DNA of 64,000 nucleotides from Gambelia wislizenii (lineage: Eukaryota > Chordata > Lepidosauria > Squamata > Crotaphytidae): positions 234,105,001 through 234,169,000 of the forward strand of contig JAUMIR010000004.1 of the NCBI GenBank assembly GCA_030847615.1, in the 5' to 3' direction. Every line of letters starts with the position of its first letter. Within the stretch, counting starts at the first letter, position 1. A program made the position numbers and the translations under genes. The notes below the pieces were generated by a model, which was given only the letters and a program-made list of their open reading frames with translations, was not told the origin of the DNA and searched no databases. Positions 1 to 13,400 of this stretch are shown here, piece after piece.

Positions 1-2445
1 ATTTCAGACTGATTTTACAATTCTGATACTTCCAATCCCTCCCCCCATTCCACCAGCTGGAAGTTTAAAGCATTGGTGGGTGGTTTTTGGTCAAAAGTCT
101 GCACCTAAATTGCATCTTCATAGTAGAATACAAATCACCTAAAGAAAATAGCAATGCAAATAATGAAGTGTGTTATTTGTATTAAAGTTGAGAATAGCTG
201 GAAGCAAAAGCACAGCTAGCTGATCTACATGGAAGGTAAGCAGAAGAACTATGTAAAGAGCTTCCTTTAATACTATTGACATTAAAGGCTGAACTCTCAT
301 TTCTGTAATTGGAGGATGATTTCACAGACTATCCCCGTACAGTGTTCCATTTAATTCACATAAAACATGATTTTACATGTGGGTGTAAATTCCTGAATAA
401 TACATGGTGCTCAAATTATTTATTTGTTGCAAAAGTACAATAACATATGGGACATAATATTAGGGCAGCCAACTGATTACTTATTTAATGGTGATTATTT
501 TTGGTTAACCAAATTATGAATTACATTAATATGCATTAATGTATTACTAATGTTTAAATATTGATGAAAGTGTTATAATAATTCCAAATTTTGTAAACAA
601 AAGGAAACACTCCTCATTTGAGGGAAAGACAATTTTATTCTCTTTTTTCTATTAGAGTAGAATACAAAAGCTAACATAGTATCATAAAAATGCTATTTGT
701 CCTACTAGTTAAAATGAATGTCCCCCCACCAATTTGTAACTTCATATTTCCACAATTATACAGAGATAACTTACAGCCCAAGAAAATACTCTTCCATCTT
801 CCTTATATTTACTTGCAAATAGTATTGTCTAATTCCAGTGATACCAGCTTTTAAACAGTGGTATAGAAGGTACAGAAGTATTTAGAAATATGGGAACAGA
901 AGTAAAATGCTGTAGATATGTCTGCATCATCTTTGAGCAATGATTAAAGTATAGCATTTGACTTTCAGCTTCATTATGGAACAGGTACTACTACTTTTCT
1001 GTTAGATTTTTTGTCTTATTTTCTATTTTTTCCTTATATATTGTTATTTTCTGTAAAGAACAGAAAAGCTGGCAGCCATTTAATATGAAAATCTATACAA
1101 ATGGACTTCCTCAATAATACAGTGTGCATTGCTATCTATGAATATGTTTATTAGCTGTTGTGCTATAAAATAGTCATCTAAATAAAAGGCAAAGCAACTA
1201 CTTTCATACTCAGTTTGAAATGAAAGCATTACCTGTGCTCATGAATATGATAATTATTTATGGCTGTAGTTCAGCAAATTATTACAGACAAAATGATGCT
1301 TTGATACTAGTGATAATAAAAACAAGACAGCAGCATGTATCGCCAATAAAAAGCACAAAAGATTCTATTATCTACTAATCTTTTAGGTTTTTGCCTTATA
1401 AGACCACTCTTTTTATGGCACAAAAAGTTTGTCATTTCTTTTTTAAAAATGGATTAATTTCAAAGCTCAAGGAAAGGAGAGCAAATAGCTAATCAGGGAA
1501 TAGTCTATAAAGTAGTCTACCATTCGATGTTCATTTGCTTTACAGATTTAATTTCTATATTAGTACATGCCTAGAAATTTCATATAAGTGTTCCCATTTT
1601 TCTGCAGTACTGAGGAAGGAGGAAGACAGTAATTGATGAGCAACTTTTCTAAGCCAATTCACAAGCTTACTGGGTACTTCTGGTGACTGTGATTATATCT
1701 ACTTACAATTTAAATCAGTACTTGTTTGTAAGATTGCATGCTCCAGCAGTGTACCTCAATATAACCAGTTTTGGACTTGTACTCCCCAAACTTAATTCTT
1801 TCTCAGACCATTCATTCTCAATTAGCTATGTGATATATTATATCCATATATGGTGCATCATTCCACCATATGACAAAAGGTATTCAGCATCAGATTAAGC
1901 TATAGGGTATAAGAGTAAAAAAGTTAAGTCCTGCCATCCTTGATACATGGTTAAGAAAAATTACCTATGATTTAGTATGATGTCAAACTTCAAGCCATGA
2001 ATTGAATCAGCCAACAAAAGAAAAGAATTGGAAATGCTACCCTAGAGTGGTATTAAATTCATGGTTTCTGGTAGCTGTATTTCTGAAAAGGAAACAATGG
2101 TTAGGACCATCACACTGTCCTTGGAGGCCACTGGTCCTAGGGACTGAACTGCTGAGCACATGGAGAATTAAAACAGACAAGCAGCTCTAAAGCACAGTTT
2201 AGTTATACGTTTGGAAGTTCAAATCATTACTTTGGTTATAACTTATATGCACCAACCACAGTCTGGCATGATATCTGAACTGAACCATAACTGTTTTTAA
2301 AGAGGTCAGTTCTCAGGATGTGAATTTAGGACTGAAATACAGGTACACTGTTTAAAGAGAAGCAATGTGTTTTTTGCAGCAATTGGGGTGGCTCCAGGAT
2401 CTGTCATCTTTCCACTTAGGAAAAGTATGTTGTTGTTTCTGTTAT
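1..2445. other. AT-rich intronic sequence, nothing recognised
   Basis: I see no coding signature and no repeat family I can name. There are only short A/T runs. The short open frames here have no recognisable motif and are treated as chance. Confidence 0.6.
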
Positions 2446-2668
2446 TGTTGTTGTGTGCCTTTAAGTCATTTCTGACTTACGGCAACCCTATCACAGCTTT
2501 TTCTTAGCAAGATTTGTTCAGAGGGGGTTTCCCATTGCTTTCCTCTGAGGCTGAGAGAGTGTGAGTTGCCCAAGGTCACCCAGTGGGTTTTCATGGTCAA
2601 GCAGGGATTCAAAACCTGGTCTCCAGAGTCCTAGTCCAACACCCAAACCACTACACCATGCTGGCTCT
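2446..2668 (-). repeat. MIR-like squamate SINE (tRNA-derived), copy 1
   Basis: Read on the minus strand, it starts with a tRNA-like promoter region (a box B-like GGTTTTGAATCCC stretch). A MIR-type core with a CCTTGGGCAACTCACA-like motif follows, and then a lineage-specific 3' part (the plus strand reads TGTGTGCCTTTAAGTC, then GCAAGATTTGTTCAGAGG). The same consensus recurs at 19285, 38037 and 45331 in this window. SINEs are non-autonomous and use LINE machinery. This copy is diverged, with A-box and tail changes. Confidence 0.85.
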
Positions 2669-2957
2669 AAGGAAAGGTATCCTCATCTAGGTTTGGGGGG
2701 GTTGGAGCGGGGGGGATCTGCCATCCTTCCAACACTTAAGCTCACCAATCAGAGTCCCTCTATGGACATTAACATGGGACCAGAGGGGCTGCTATGGGAA
2801 GGAAGTCCTCTTCTGCCTGTCAAGGTACTGTCCATGGTTTTTAACACCCAAACTGATGTAGAGTACCAGACCTAGTTGAAGAAACTAACGGAAAAATCCT
2901 GCCCAGCCATAAAGCTCAATGGGAAGTGGTTTGCATAAATCTGTTTGTCTTACCCTA

Positions 2958-3454
2958 GGGCTCATCTACATGGGCCAGAATATACTGACTTCCCACCAAT
3001 ATATTCTGCCCATGGATCTGGCCCCTCCCTCCCTTATGGGCCGGAATCCAGATGAGCATGCCAGCCTGTCCCTGCAGCCATCACCACTGCCCTCCATGTC
3101 ACACACTCTGACCTCAGGAAGCTCTTGAGCAAGGCTCCATGCATGTGACCAGCCTTGGTCACATACTGCAGGGGCCCTTCCTGGCTATGGAAGAGTGAGG
3201 CAGAGGGCAGCTTTAGTGATGAGCCAGCATGCCAGACTGGGCTCCTGTGGTCACACGGGCTCCATCCATTTTTGCTGGCTAGAACTGATTTTACCAAGTA
3301 TTTTTTAAAAATACTGTAATGGGCCCTACCCTGTTTTTCCCCATCTTTCTTCCTGGGATCATGAGGACAGCCTAAGGGCAGAACAAGCAAAAGCCTTGCA
3401 TCATTAGGACTTCAAGGCTCCAAGATGGAGTAAATTGCCCATTTAGACAAGCCC
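2958..3454. mobile_element. Non-autonomous DNA transposon, PIF/Harbinger-like (family A, copy A1)
   Basis: The terminal inverted repeats are GGGCTCATCTACATGGGC on the left and, read inward from the right, GGGCTTGTCTAAATGGGC. They are flanked by the direct 3-bp repeat CTA at 2955-2957 and 3455-3457. A related element of similar length with the same right end (plus strand AGACAAGCCC) lies at 40362-40870. A GGG-starting terminal repeat with a 3-bp duplication fits PIF/Harbinger, although the canonical target is TWA. There is no transposase reading frame, so it would need mobilisation in trans. The two internal regions align only loosely, so both copies are old. Confidence 0.65.
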
Positions 3455-5594
3455 CTAATCTTATTTAAAAGGATATAATGGGATACTCCAATATGTACTA
3501 ATCTAACCTTGGTTGGGAAATGCTAAATTGCCAATGTAGCTAAATATTATATTGTTTGAAGTTCAAATTTTATTTTGACATTCATTTTACTGACTATCTT
3601 GGGCCCAGGTTTATCACTGAATTTACAAAACAAATGGAAAACTTTACATTAAACGTCATTATGTTGGCGGCAAGGTTGACTGATGAGACAATATTTACCT
3701 TTTAAATTACTGTCTATTGCCAAAAAAGTGAAGTTTCATTTAAAAACTGAGAAATAAATGCAGCCTATTTAAAATGAGCTATAGTGAAGATAATTTTTTC
3801 AAAAATGCTTCTTTTATAGTAGCTTAAAAAAAATCACAGTCTGCAAACCTAGGGACAGTTTTCTTAAAAGTTTCATGTCTTAAGAAATAATATGTTAATA
3901 CTGAAAATATTTCTGAAGATTAACAGAAAATGTGCATCACATTTGACATACAGCCAGTTTAGGCTATGATTGTAACAATCCTTGTAAGAAAGAAAAAAAA
4001 ATCATAAAAGATTAGCATTTATTTTCATTTAAGGTTCAGAATAATATGCAGTTTACTCCCAATATACTAAGGAATTTAACTTTTATTTTTATATACACCA
4101 AAATTCAGATAAAAATACTACTCTGCACTGAAATAATCATATCTAATTGTTCTGTAAAAATGAAAACAAAGGACAAATTAAGGCTATCAAAACTACTCAG
4201 AGAAATAAATAAATAATAGAAGAGTTAAATATATAGTAACGAAACTAGCAATTAATGTTCTCTCCTTGCTTTCTGATTATTCAGATGAAAATCCCTACAG
4301 AATCAGGGTTTGTGATTGATTTTTAAAGAGAATTCCCCCGTGCTTTTCATTAAAATAGTCTAAAACAACATTTTGTTGCCTTAAACATTTTTATGCTGCT
4401 TAAATATGCTTGTCCAGGACAAGTTAAACTCTGATCACATTCAGCTTTCCAACATTGTCATTTCAACCTTTAATATTACAGAGCTGGAATTCTGACTGTG
4501 ATCAGGGTTTAAATTTAAAGTAAAACAATTGAAAACTTTTATTAGCAGGAATGTATGCATGCACACTCACTCACACATACACACACACAATCATTTAATG
4601 TAACGAGGTCAGTATAAAATACTTTGAATGGTATGCACCCAAAAGTGATTTTAAAATCTGGATTCTTAGCTGAATTTGAGGAAGTTATAAACATGCTGCT
4701 TATAAACCCATTGCTTGCAATCACATCCCACTAAAATCAGTTAAACTTGCTTCAGTGTCATAGATTTTAATGGACAAAGATAGATATGCTAGTCCATCAA
4801 AAAAAACATATCTAAAAACCAGGCTTGCCAATGTCTTTATTAGGAACAATGAAAGTGCTACAGATGTGTGAAATATTTTGAGTTCACCAGAAATCTTCAT
4901 CAGGCTAGGGATAGGAGAAGATCTGCTTAAAGTTGGAAAAGAATTTGGTAATAACTTTTAGCCATGACTCATACATGTTTTCTATAAATCACTGATTTTC
5001 TATATATCACTGGTTTTGACTTAAACTAAGGCTTTAATGTACTGTCTTGGTCTGTACCTATGAGGAAGATTTCCACATGACATGGAAGAATTTTTCTGTA
5101 CCCATGCCAAACACAAAGTGATCCATAGCAATAATTTAAGTCAAAACATTTATATTAAATTCAATGAGAATTTAAGATGACTGAGCTGTTGGACCAGATT
5201 TTAGGCAGGGAATGCCAGTGAAAACTGACACTCCAGTAATTCTCAATACCTTGGTGGAGCAATATCATTGTAAGCAAGTACTGAATTACCTTTAAGGGTA
5301 CTTGTCAAATGTTTAGGTGGTAAGCAATACACTTCTATATGAGACACATTCATCTCTGCAGAGAGAGAAAGGGGTGGGGGGAGAAAAAGATGGAATAGGC
5401 AACATCTTTAGTTAACATTAGAAAACGTCTTCAACTCATACTTATGTCTGCTTTTTTCTTTTGCATCTAAAGGATTCTGGTATCTTGTTCTAACTTTTAT
5501 TAAAGAGAAAGATATATTTTTCCCTTCCACGGCAATTAGTACAGATTTTTACAGCCTAATAATAACAGAACGGATTCAATATTCTATTTAACTA
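3455..5594. other. AT-rich intronic sequence, nothing recognised
   Basis: There is no exon signature and no nameable repeat. A short CA-rich tract lies at about 4562-4590. Low repeat density here is part of the 3.5-18 kb repeat-poor domain. Confidence 0.6.
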
Positions 5595-5758
5595 CAGTTG
5601 TCCCTCCATATCCATGGATTTGGTATCCACGGATTTAAGTATTCATGGCTTGAAAATATTCTTTAAAAAATGATAATAATGGGACTTGAGTATTCACGGA
5701 TTTTGGTATCCATGGGAGGTCCTGGAACCAAACCCCAGCAAATATGAAAGGACAACTG
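5595..5758. mobile_element. Tigger/pogo-like MITE (164 bp, TA target duplication)
   Basis: It starts CAGTTGTCCCTCCATATCC and ends, read inward from the right, CAGTTGTCCTTTCATAT. TA dinucleotides lie at both edges (5593-5594, 5759-5760). The inner motifs (ATCCATGGATTTGG, GGTCCTGGAACCAA) are the layout seen in MER2/Tigger-type elements of amniotes. Nothing is encoded. Related elements lie at 44614, 46800, 49952 and 56978. Confidence 0.8.
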
Positions 5759-8700
5759 TATTATGAAATTATCTTCAAGACTAAAAGATTTTTCAAAATA
5801 AAAAATCCTATAATCTGCATTATCTGGAGGATGAATACTAGAAAGGGCCTTTTTAAAAAAGCGGGATATCATGCCCTTTTTGCCCTGCCTCTGATAACAA
5901 AGCAACGCTTGTGCATGCCAAATAAAACTCTTGAGAGCCTATTTGCCTTTTCTTGCTTCCTCACCTCCAAAGGCATATGTGCTTCTGTGTTTGTGTATGT
6001 GCAGGTATTGAAAGTCATACAGTTTAGCTTTTTGTATTCTGTAAGGTGGATACCACAGAAAAACTATTCTGCTCTAAATAATCTTTGTCTCTGTATTTTT
6101 ATTATATCATTTCTAATTTTATATATGAGATCCTTTAAATGTATTAGCTATATAGATGTGGTATACTCTAATATAATCTGGCTGTATCATTAATGTTTTT
6201 TCCCATATTCTGCTAAACTATTGAACCCATGTCAAACTGGACATAGTTACTGACAGGAAAAAGAAAGAAAAACGTTGGGTTTATGGGGGGGGGAACCCAC
6301 AATTGCTATAGTTCACAGGTTAATGTTGCTTGTTCGCCTGATCTCGGTTGAAAATCAGAGAGACCCATATATATACATATACATATACATATGAGAATGA
6401 TAGAAAATCTTGTATGGATTTAGAAATAAATTCATTCCCCTCACCCCAGAAATAAGTCCCATTAGCCAATTCCTAGAAAATGTCTACTAATTCAAAGTGA
6501 ACCAAAAATATGCTCGTCTGTACAATGTGTATAACTTTAACCCTGAAACCAAAGATGTAGAATCTTGAAAGTGTAATACATCTTAAAACATGGGAATTAG
6601 CCATTTTTTTCATCCAATTAAGCTTCCTGATTACTGACAACTACTCATATAAAGATCGACAGATTTTTCACATTCAGTTTGTTGGGATGACAAAATATTT
6701 TTCCACTGTATTTTCAAACATAATTTTACTTATTAAAAACTGTATTATGGCTGTAAAATTCCCAATTATCTCTTGGTGTTTTTAAACCGAGCAACTCCAA
6801 TCTCATGTATTCATATTACAGATAATTTAATTGTCTTTTCATTTTAGCAGTACTATCTCTCAAATATGAATCACATCTTTTAAAAATTAAAACATTTTCT
6901 CTCAAATTAATTCTTTTAAACTCCTTTTATGATAGCTTTGAATCCCATAAAGAAAGATGAATTATCACATACTGAGCCCAAGCTGTGAAACAGGAGGAGA
7001 CAAATAGAGACCCCTACTGTGTTTAACAACGTAGAAGAAATTCCAGACTCAATAGAAAAATTTCTGTCCCTTTTCTGCAGACCCCCATAAGCTGATAATA
7101 TGAGTGTGAACAGTGGAGGGCACTCTTGCTATGCAAAACTTTCACTGACCTAGTAAGTGTATTTTGATCTATCTAGTGGCCTAAATTTCAAGATTTAAGT
7201 TAACGGCTACCTGTGGAATAGTCACTAAATGCTTTCTGTTTAAAACATATGCAACATCTAAGGAAAAACTAGGACATTTCTGTGAACATAAAAGGAAGAT
7301 ATCAAATATTTCACACTGTTTTGACTACCTAGAAAACCATATCTTTGTGTTGTACATTAAAATGTAACAGTGCATTTTTAGTTAACAGGTGGTAAACAAT
7401 AGCTTGAATCCTGGCAGGTAGTCCCAACCTAGAGTATATATACTCCATCACTTATTGAATAGCGGGTCACCATGTAGATACAACTAAATGATTCAATGGC
7501 TTGACACTGCTAACAACTAACCATAGGATTTAAGCCACAGATTCTGTGGCAAAGTTTAAAATTGCACATGTTCAATTATATCAAGGTTTCATTCATTATA
7601 AATTAGCTGGTATTTCCTTGTATTTAGACTGGAATGTGAGGTTTCATTAGGTACTAATAACAAAGCTTTGATTGTTTTGATATATCATGTTTTCATGCTG
7701 AAACATGAAAAACAGAATAACAGAAAAACTTACAGAAGTTTAATGTGACTTCCCAATTTCATGTACATAGTCTATGTACATTTAGTTTTTTAAACTAAAT
7801 AACTAATATTGACGCTTACAAGTTTGAAAACAGAAAACACTGATTATAATTTTGATGCCATAGACTCTTCTATAGAACCAATCATAGGTGCCTCACTAAT
7901 GGCAGTGGGGATATTTGCATATGTACATGTTACCAAATCAGTTCTGAACTCCAGCCTTGACAGTCTAGTAAATTTTCATTGGTCTACCTCAGCACTGAAA
8001 ACCCTTCTGAACAGATAAATAAACCTAACAAAATAAATCAGTTGCCATTGTGCTTATGAAATACTGATACAGATACATAATTCAATATAGGGTTAGAATC
8101 TGTTATTTTGAGGGATTTTTAAAGAGAAAGAATTGCAAGTCATTACAATTAACTAAAGAAAAGCTGCATCAGCAGTGGCAAGGTTAATTAAGCAATTAAA
8201 GCTTGCATAAAAGAACCCACCCTCCACCTTCTTTAGGACTGTAAACACTCATGTTGAAGTAGATGGGCATTTGATAAGCTGCACAGAATGTACCAAAACT
8301 CACGAGAATCTCCAGTTAACACTTAGATTCGGTGTTAACACTTAACAGAACAAGTGGTAAGCTGTGCTTGCCAAGGTCAACTGCACAGATGTACTAATTG
8401 TATTATGAGCTTGACATCTAGTGGCCACCCCTGGCAGGGCAAAGCAGGCAAAGGTTAAATCAGCAAACCTTGTCAAAGCACTTCTAACTACCCACCCTCA
8501 GGGAGAGTCCATTGGATGCTTGTTGGCACTCCATGCAATCCCACCTTTTCACTGACAACAAACAAAAAACTTCCCTGTAGTGCTTTCAGCACTGAAGCAC
8601 AGGAAACAGAAAGGAGTGCTCCTGAACACTAAAAGTGTGTGTGTTTACACTGCATTTAATTTGTAAAACATATAGACACTTTTCTGCCTTTTTCAGTGTG

Positions 8701-11700
8701 GGCTTTCATTAAAAAAACAAAAACAAAACCTGAACAGTCAAAACTTTTCTTCCTGTCTTTTAACAAGAATTGGTTTTGAGTTCTGTATTGCTGCTGTTGC
8801 TACATACAGTACAGTAATTAGACAAAAGAATCACTTTCTCTGGTGCTCTTTGCTGATAAAGTATTTGGAAAAAAGGAGATCATTACTGTTTTATATTTTC
8901 TATAGTATGCTATGGTTGTGATTACTTTTGGCAATAATTCTGCAGTTGATCTATGATTTCAAAAATCCTATAGAGCTCAAGGAGATTGCTCTTAAACAAG
9001 TTCATGAGAACAGCATAAACTTCCTTTTCACTAATGTTTAATTGTATTTTCTTAGAAAATAAAAAAAACACCTTCTAATGATAAACCTTGTCTATAATAG
9101 AAATGTTAGAAGTGAAATAAGCAATCTTTTTCATTTGAAGTTTAACCATAATTACAAATTTAAAATAGCATAGTTTTGGATCTGCATTTTGACATTTATT
9201 GTAACACATGATCCTTTTATGAAACCTAAATCTTCATTCACTATTTCTAAGACTTATTATACTTTTGTAAACAAAACACATCACTTCAATATTTTCTATT
9301 CCTCACCCTCCCCCAGTTCCTGGTTTATTCAAAGTGTGTTAGAAGCTACTTAATCCAATATCACAGCAGATCTGCTCTATTATTAGCAAAACTGAATGGA
9401 TCTTGTTCTTACTAATGAATGTTCTCTAGATATGCTACTGTTGGTTTGGCACTCAGTCAACAAATCATGTAATGAAATGAAACCCTCTGTTTTCTTAATG
9501 CTTTAACAGATGTAGTATCCAATTAAATTCTGACTGTTCGTAATTTCTGAATATTCATATTTAAAAATAAAGAGAAACAATGTTAAGAATGTTTATAATT
9601 AAAAACATTTTAGCAAATAAAGTGGCCAACACACATTTTTAGGAATAGGAACAATCAGCTCATATCTATTGTATAAATTATAATGATTTTCCAAGAAAAT
9701 CTAATGTTCTTATTCAAGGAAGACATATGTTTCACTGCTTCCTTGAGGAGACATTTCTGGTATTAACACACAAAGGAATCTGCACCTCTTAACTTGCTTT
9801 ATTATTTGAATACTAAGATGTTCAATGTTTTAATTAATTCTTGCTCCTAAGCCATACTCTGAGTTTTTAAATGGTAGGTAACATTTATTGAAATTACCAT
9901 AATGCAACTGTGTATTATAGGTGCAAAAGTACTTTAGCAAAATAAGTAAATTCCGTTTCCTCAGGCTAATGATTAATCAACTTGATCTTTAAAAAGATTA
10001 TTTATAAACTGAAAAAACAATGACCTGATATTTGTTTTAAATAGGGTTGTGGTTTTTTTGCTGAAAGTCATACAACTTAATGTTTAATTTTATGATTGCC
10101 GTCTCCTGTCATGCTCTGAAGAGTATTACATGTCATAGAAAAATAGAAAGTAACACCCACAGTTCTTAATCTTATAATTTCCATGGACATTAATAAGTTT
10201 TAAAATGTTCAACTCACTTATGATGAATAAATCTACAAATAATTGGCTGTATTACAAAGAAATGAAAGTATTAGAAAACCTTCCAAAACATCTAAACCTG
10301 AGTGGGCCTCCAGTTGTTCACAATATATAATTTCAAATATAAGAATATGAATCCCAATGAGTATAATTTCAAGGGAAACAATTTCAGTATAAGGCAACAT
10401 TTTTAGTACAAGATAAATGTTTCCTTACAATGTTTCACCAGTCACATGACATTATTATAAGAGTTACTTCTTTCTAAATCTAAGACATGCTTTTAATAAT
10501 GTTACTTTAAATAGAACAAAATATATTCTCAAAATATTGTCTAATAATTATTTTGAATCCCATTTCTGTTCAACAATTTTCCACTTTGTGAATGCTAAGC
10601 ACCACCACCATCCCCGCCAAAACCCCCCACTGTGAATGCATTTGGTTAGAAGTGTGTACAGTGTTTCGCTTTAACAAAACAGTGGTACTAGTAATCTGTT
10701 GATTTAGAGAGAATCATTTCAATGGGAATGTAATGTCTCCTGATATTTCACATTAAACTCATTCAGCACAGAGAACAGCAAATTCACCATATTGGGTTTT
10801 ATAACAACTCCTTCAGTTATTGTGCCACTCTTCATAATGACCATTTTTTTCAATATGGCATCCTCTAAAACATTTTGTGCATAAATGCCTTTTGTTCACT
10901 ACTTGTCAGCAGCTTAAACTGCTATGCAGATTCTAATTAGTCACTGCATGTAAGCATTCATATTCCAACTTACCAAAGGCATGAGCTATCTTTTCCACAA
11001 CAAACATTTCAAAATGGTAACTTATGTTATTCTGTATAGTTGTCACATCCCACATACCTGGAAATATTCCGTTTCATGAAATAAAGTTGCACTGCATGAT
11101 ACATCAACAATTCTTTAATGCATTTCTAAAACTTCTATTGTGACACTGCCACTTAAATTGACTGGCCTTCATATAGCTTTAAATATGGCCTAATGTTTAT
11201 CCTCCACTCTGTCAAACTGTCTGTCAGGTTTCTTTTTGCTACTGTGTAACATAATATCTGTTATTTTAAAAAAAAGAACATTAAGTCTTAACAGCTTTTC
11301 TTAATGAAAGCACACTTCAAATGCAACACTGAATGAGATTCCCATGCTTAAAAATAAAATAAAATAAAATAATGCTTTCTTAATAATAAATTAGTAAATT
11401 AAAATAATAAAACTAATAGGCTAAAAACATTTAGGAGAACTAAGATTAAATATACTGTACATTCAAAATAACAATTCATTTAAAAATATAGTACAACCTT
11501 TTGATATGGTGTAGGCTAGTTTCTGGCCTGTTGCAAAACAAAAATCAGGAACTGTAGCAATGCCTTGACTATAACAGTAAACTGAAATGAAGAGGACTGA
11601 CTTTACAAGATATGTCTGAACTCTTTAGCAGCTTGTTGTTCCTGGGTATATTGAACTGCTTACACTCCTTTAAAGATAAAAGATATATACACCTAATTAG

Positions 11701-13400
11701 ATGTAAATAATGAACACTGAACTCATATAGCTATATATACTGTAATTTACATATACCACTCTATTCATATTTCTGAAAACGAAAGTGTAATGTGCAAATC
11801 AGGACTACCTTGTTACCAAATGCCTAGAGAAATGTTATAGTCTATGAATTAAAATATATTTTATTTTTTAAAGGAGCATAACACATTTTGATCACAACAT
11901 TCTAAAGCAGAGAAGTATTTACATTGTTGCATTTTAAGGCTGCTGTGAAAGCCGATTTTGAGCTATTCAGGGACCACAATAATAACGCTTTAAAATTCCT
12001 CACTGGGATGCAATGTAGTCCTTTTGATGGAAAGACTGTCTTTCTCATTCGGCAGAAATAAATCCATTCATTTGATCATGTAGTCATTGAGGGCAATACA
12101 AAACAAACCAAGTGTGAGAAATTCTATGTGATGAAGTAAACAAAACAAAACCTCTAAAAAAGAAAAAAAGAGAGAAAAACCATTTCCATGACAAAAAGAT
12201 TCTTTGTCCTTAATCTACACACCATATGCAAGCGTTTCTTTTTAGCATATCTCCTGTTCTAATCTAGGGTGACATGGCTACATATATAAGTGTCTCTAAA
12301 CAAAACAAAAAACCCTCCTAGTTGAACAATTTTCTACAATTTATTAACTCAGGAGAAGTGTCATAATGAGACAGTGAGGATTTCCCCCATGTTAACTTTT
12401 TAAAATAGAATGTTTTGTAATTCTTAAGAGAAGGACCTTAGAATCTACCAGGAATTTTAAAAAACACAATGCTGTAGGGAAGAGGGGTATAAATGGCAAT
12501 CTGTTTACATTAAAGTGCTTTTAACCCCCCAAAAAGCTGTTTAAAACCTATTTTTAATATTATAATTGAGCTCTAAACCCAGGGAACTTGTTTCAATGCC
12601 TTTGCATTGCTACCATTATCCAAGAAGGTTTTTGCACTTGTGTTTTTGCAGTTCTCTAGGAGTCCTTTTAGGGACAGGAAGTGATAAAAACTCTGAACAT
12701 TTTCCAATCTAACAGATGCTGTAGTTTAACCTTATGAAGTAAATTCCTATTACCCTAAGCTTCAAGGTTGTAAAGTTTATTTAAAATAGTTTAAAATCCT
12801 TTTTGGTCAAGTTCCTTTCCAGATCGAACTCCTTTGCTGAAGCACTAAGATGTTCTCTCTTTCTTGGGTAAAGTAAAAGAAAGAAGGCTGGATAAAGCAT
12901 GGATTGGTAAGAAGAAAAACCATTCCAACAATGGTTACCTGATTATGTTAGAAATGTCAGTGATAACTGTCTGCAAGAGAGAATGGAGGACTTTCTTTTG
13001 GAAGAGTTTGCCTTCACCACCGGAAAAAGTGCAACTTGAGGTTAAAAGAAAACCCACCATGCTAAGTTTTATTGCCACATGCAGTTAACAGAGTTCAAAA
13101 CAACCCTGACACATTTCAAATGGCTCAAAAAACAAAAACAAGAAACCCGAACAGTTGGACTAGTTGCCACCAAACCCTGTTGAAATCAGATGTAACCTGT
13201 TTCAGTAGTACTTTAGGGGAAGCCTTTGGCATGCAAAAGGCCCAAATAAACGCCTCTAAAAAAACCTTGCTAGGAACTCAGGACCCACCTAGAAAACCAC
13301 ACCGCAGTTCTGTGGCAATAGCGATGGCAGGGGAAAAGGAGGCTTGAGGCAACCTAAACTCTGCCCCAGGCCAGAACAATTTCACCACCTCAGGCCTTGA
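5759..13400. other. Long repeat-poor AT-rich intron segment
   Basis: Over 7.6 kb I recognise no interspersed element and no exon. There are a few short AT microsatellites (for example 6367-6391, and AAAAT units near 11352). Such repeat exclusion next to a developmental transcription factor often reflects dense cis-regulation, but this is inference. One homeodomain-motif-rich candidate within it is listed separately at 8150-8480. Confidence 0.55.
8150..8480. promoter_or_regulatory. Candidate intronic regulatory element (homeodomain and CTCF-like motifs)
   Basis: The sequence has TTAATTAAGCAATTAAAG near 8186-8205, which stacks several TAAT/ATTA homeodomain cores. It also has CTAGTGGCCACC near 8420; the reverse strand reads CCACTAGATGTC, one base away from the CTCF core CCACYAGRKGGC. 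The motif density is higher than in adjacent intron by eye only. No conservation data were available, so the function is a guess. Confidence 0.25.

Noticed and set aside
1..13400. SALL3 exon 2 or 3
   Set aside because: No minus-strand frame has C2H2 finger spacing or the SALL glutamine-rich segment. The large zinc-finger exon is simply not here.
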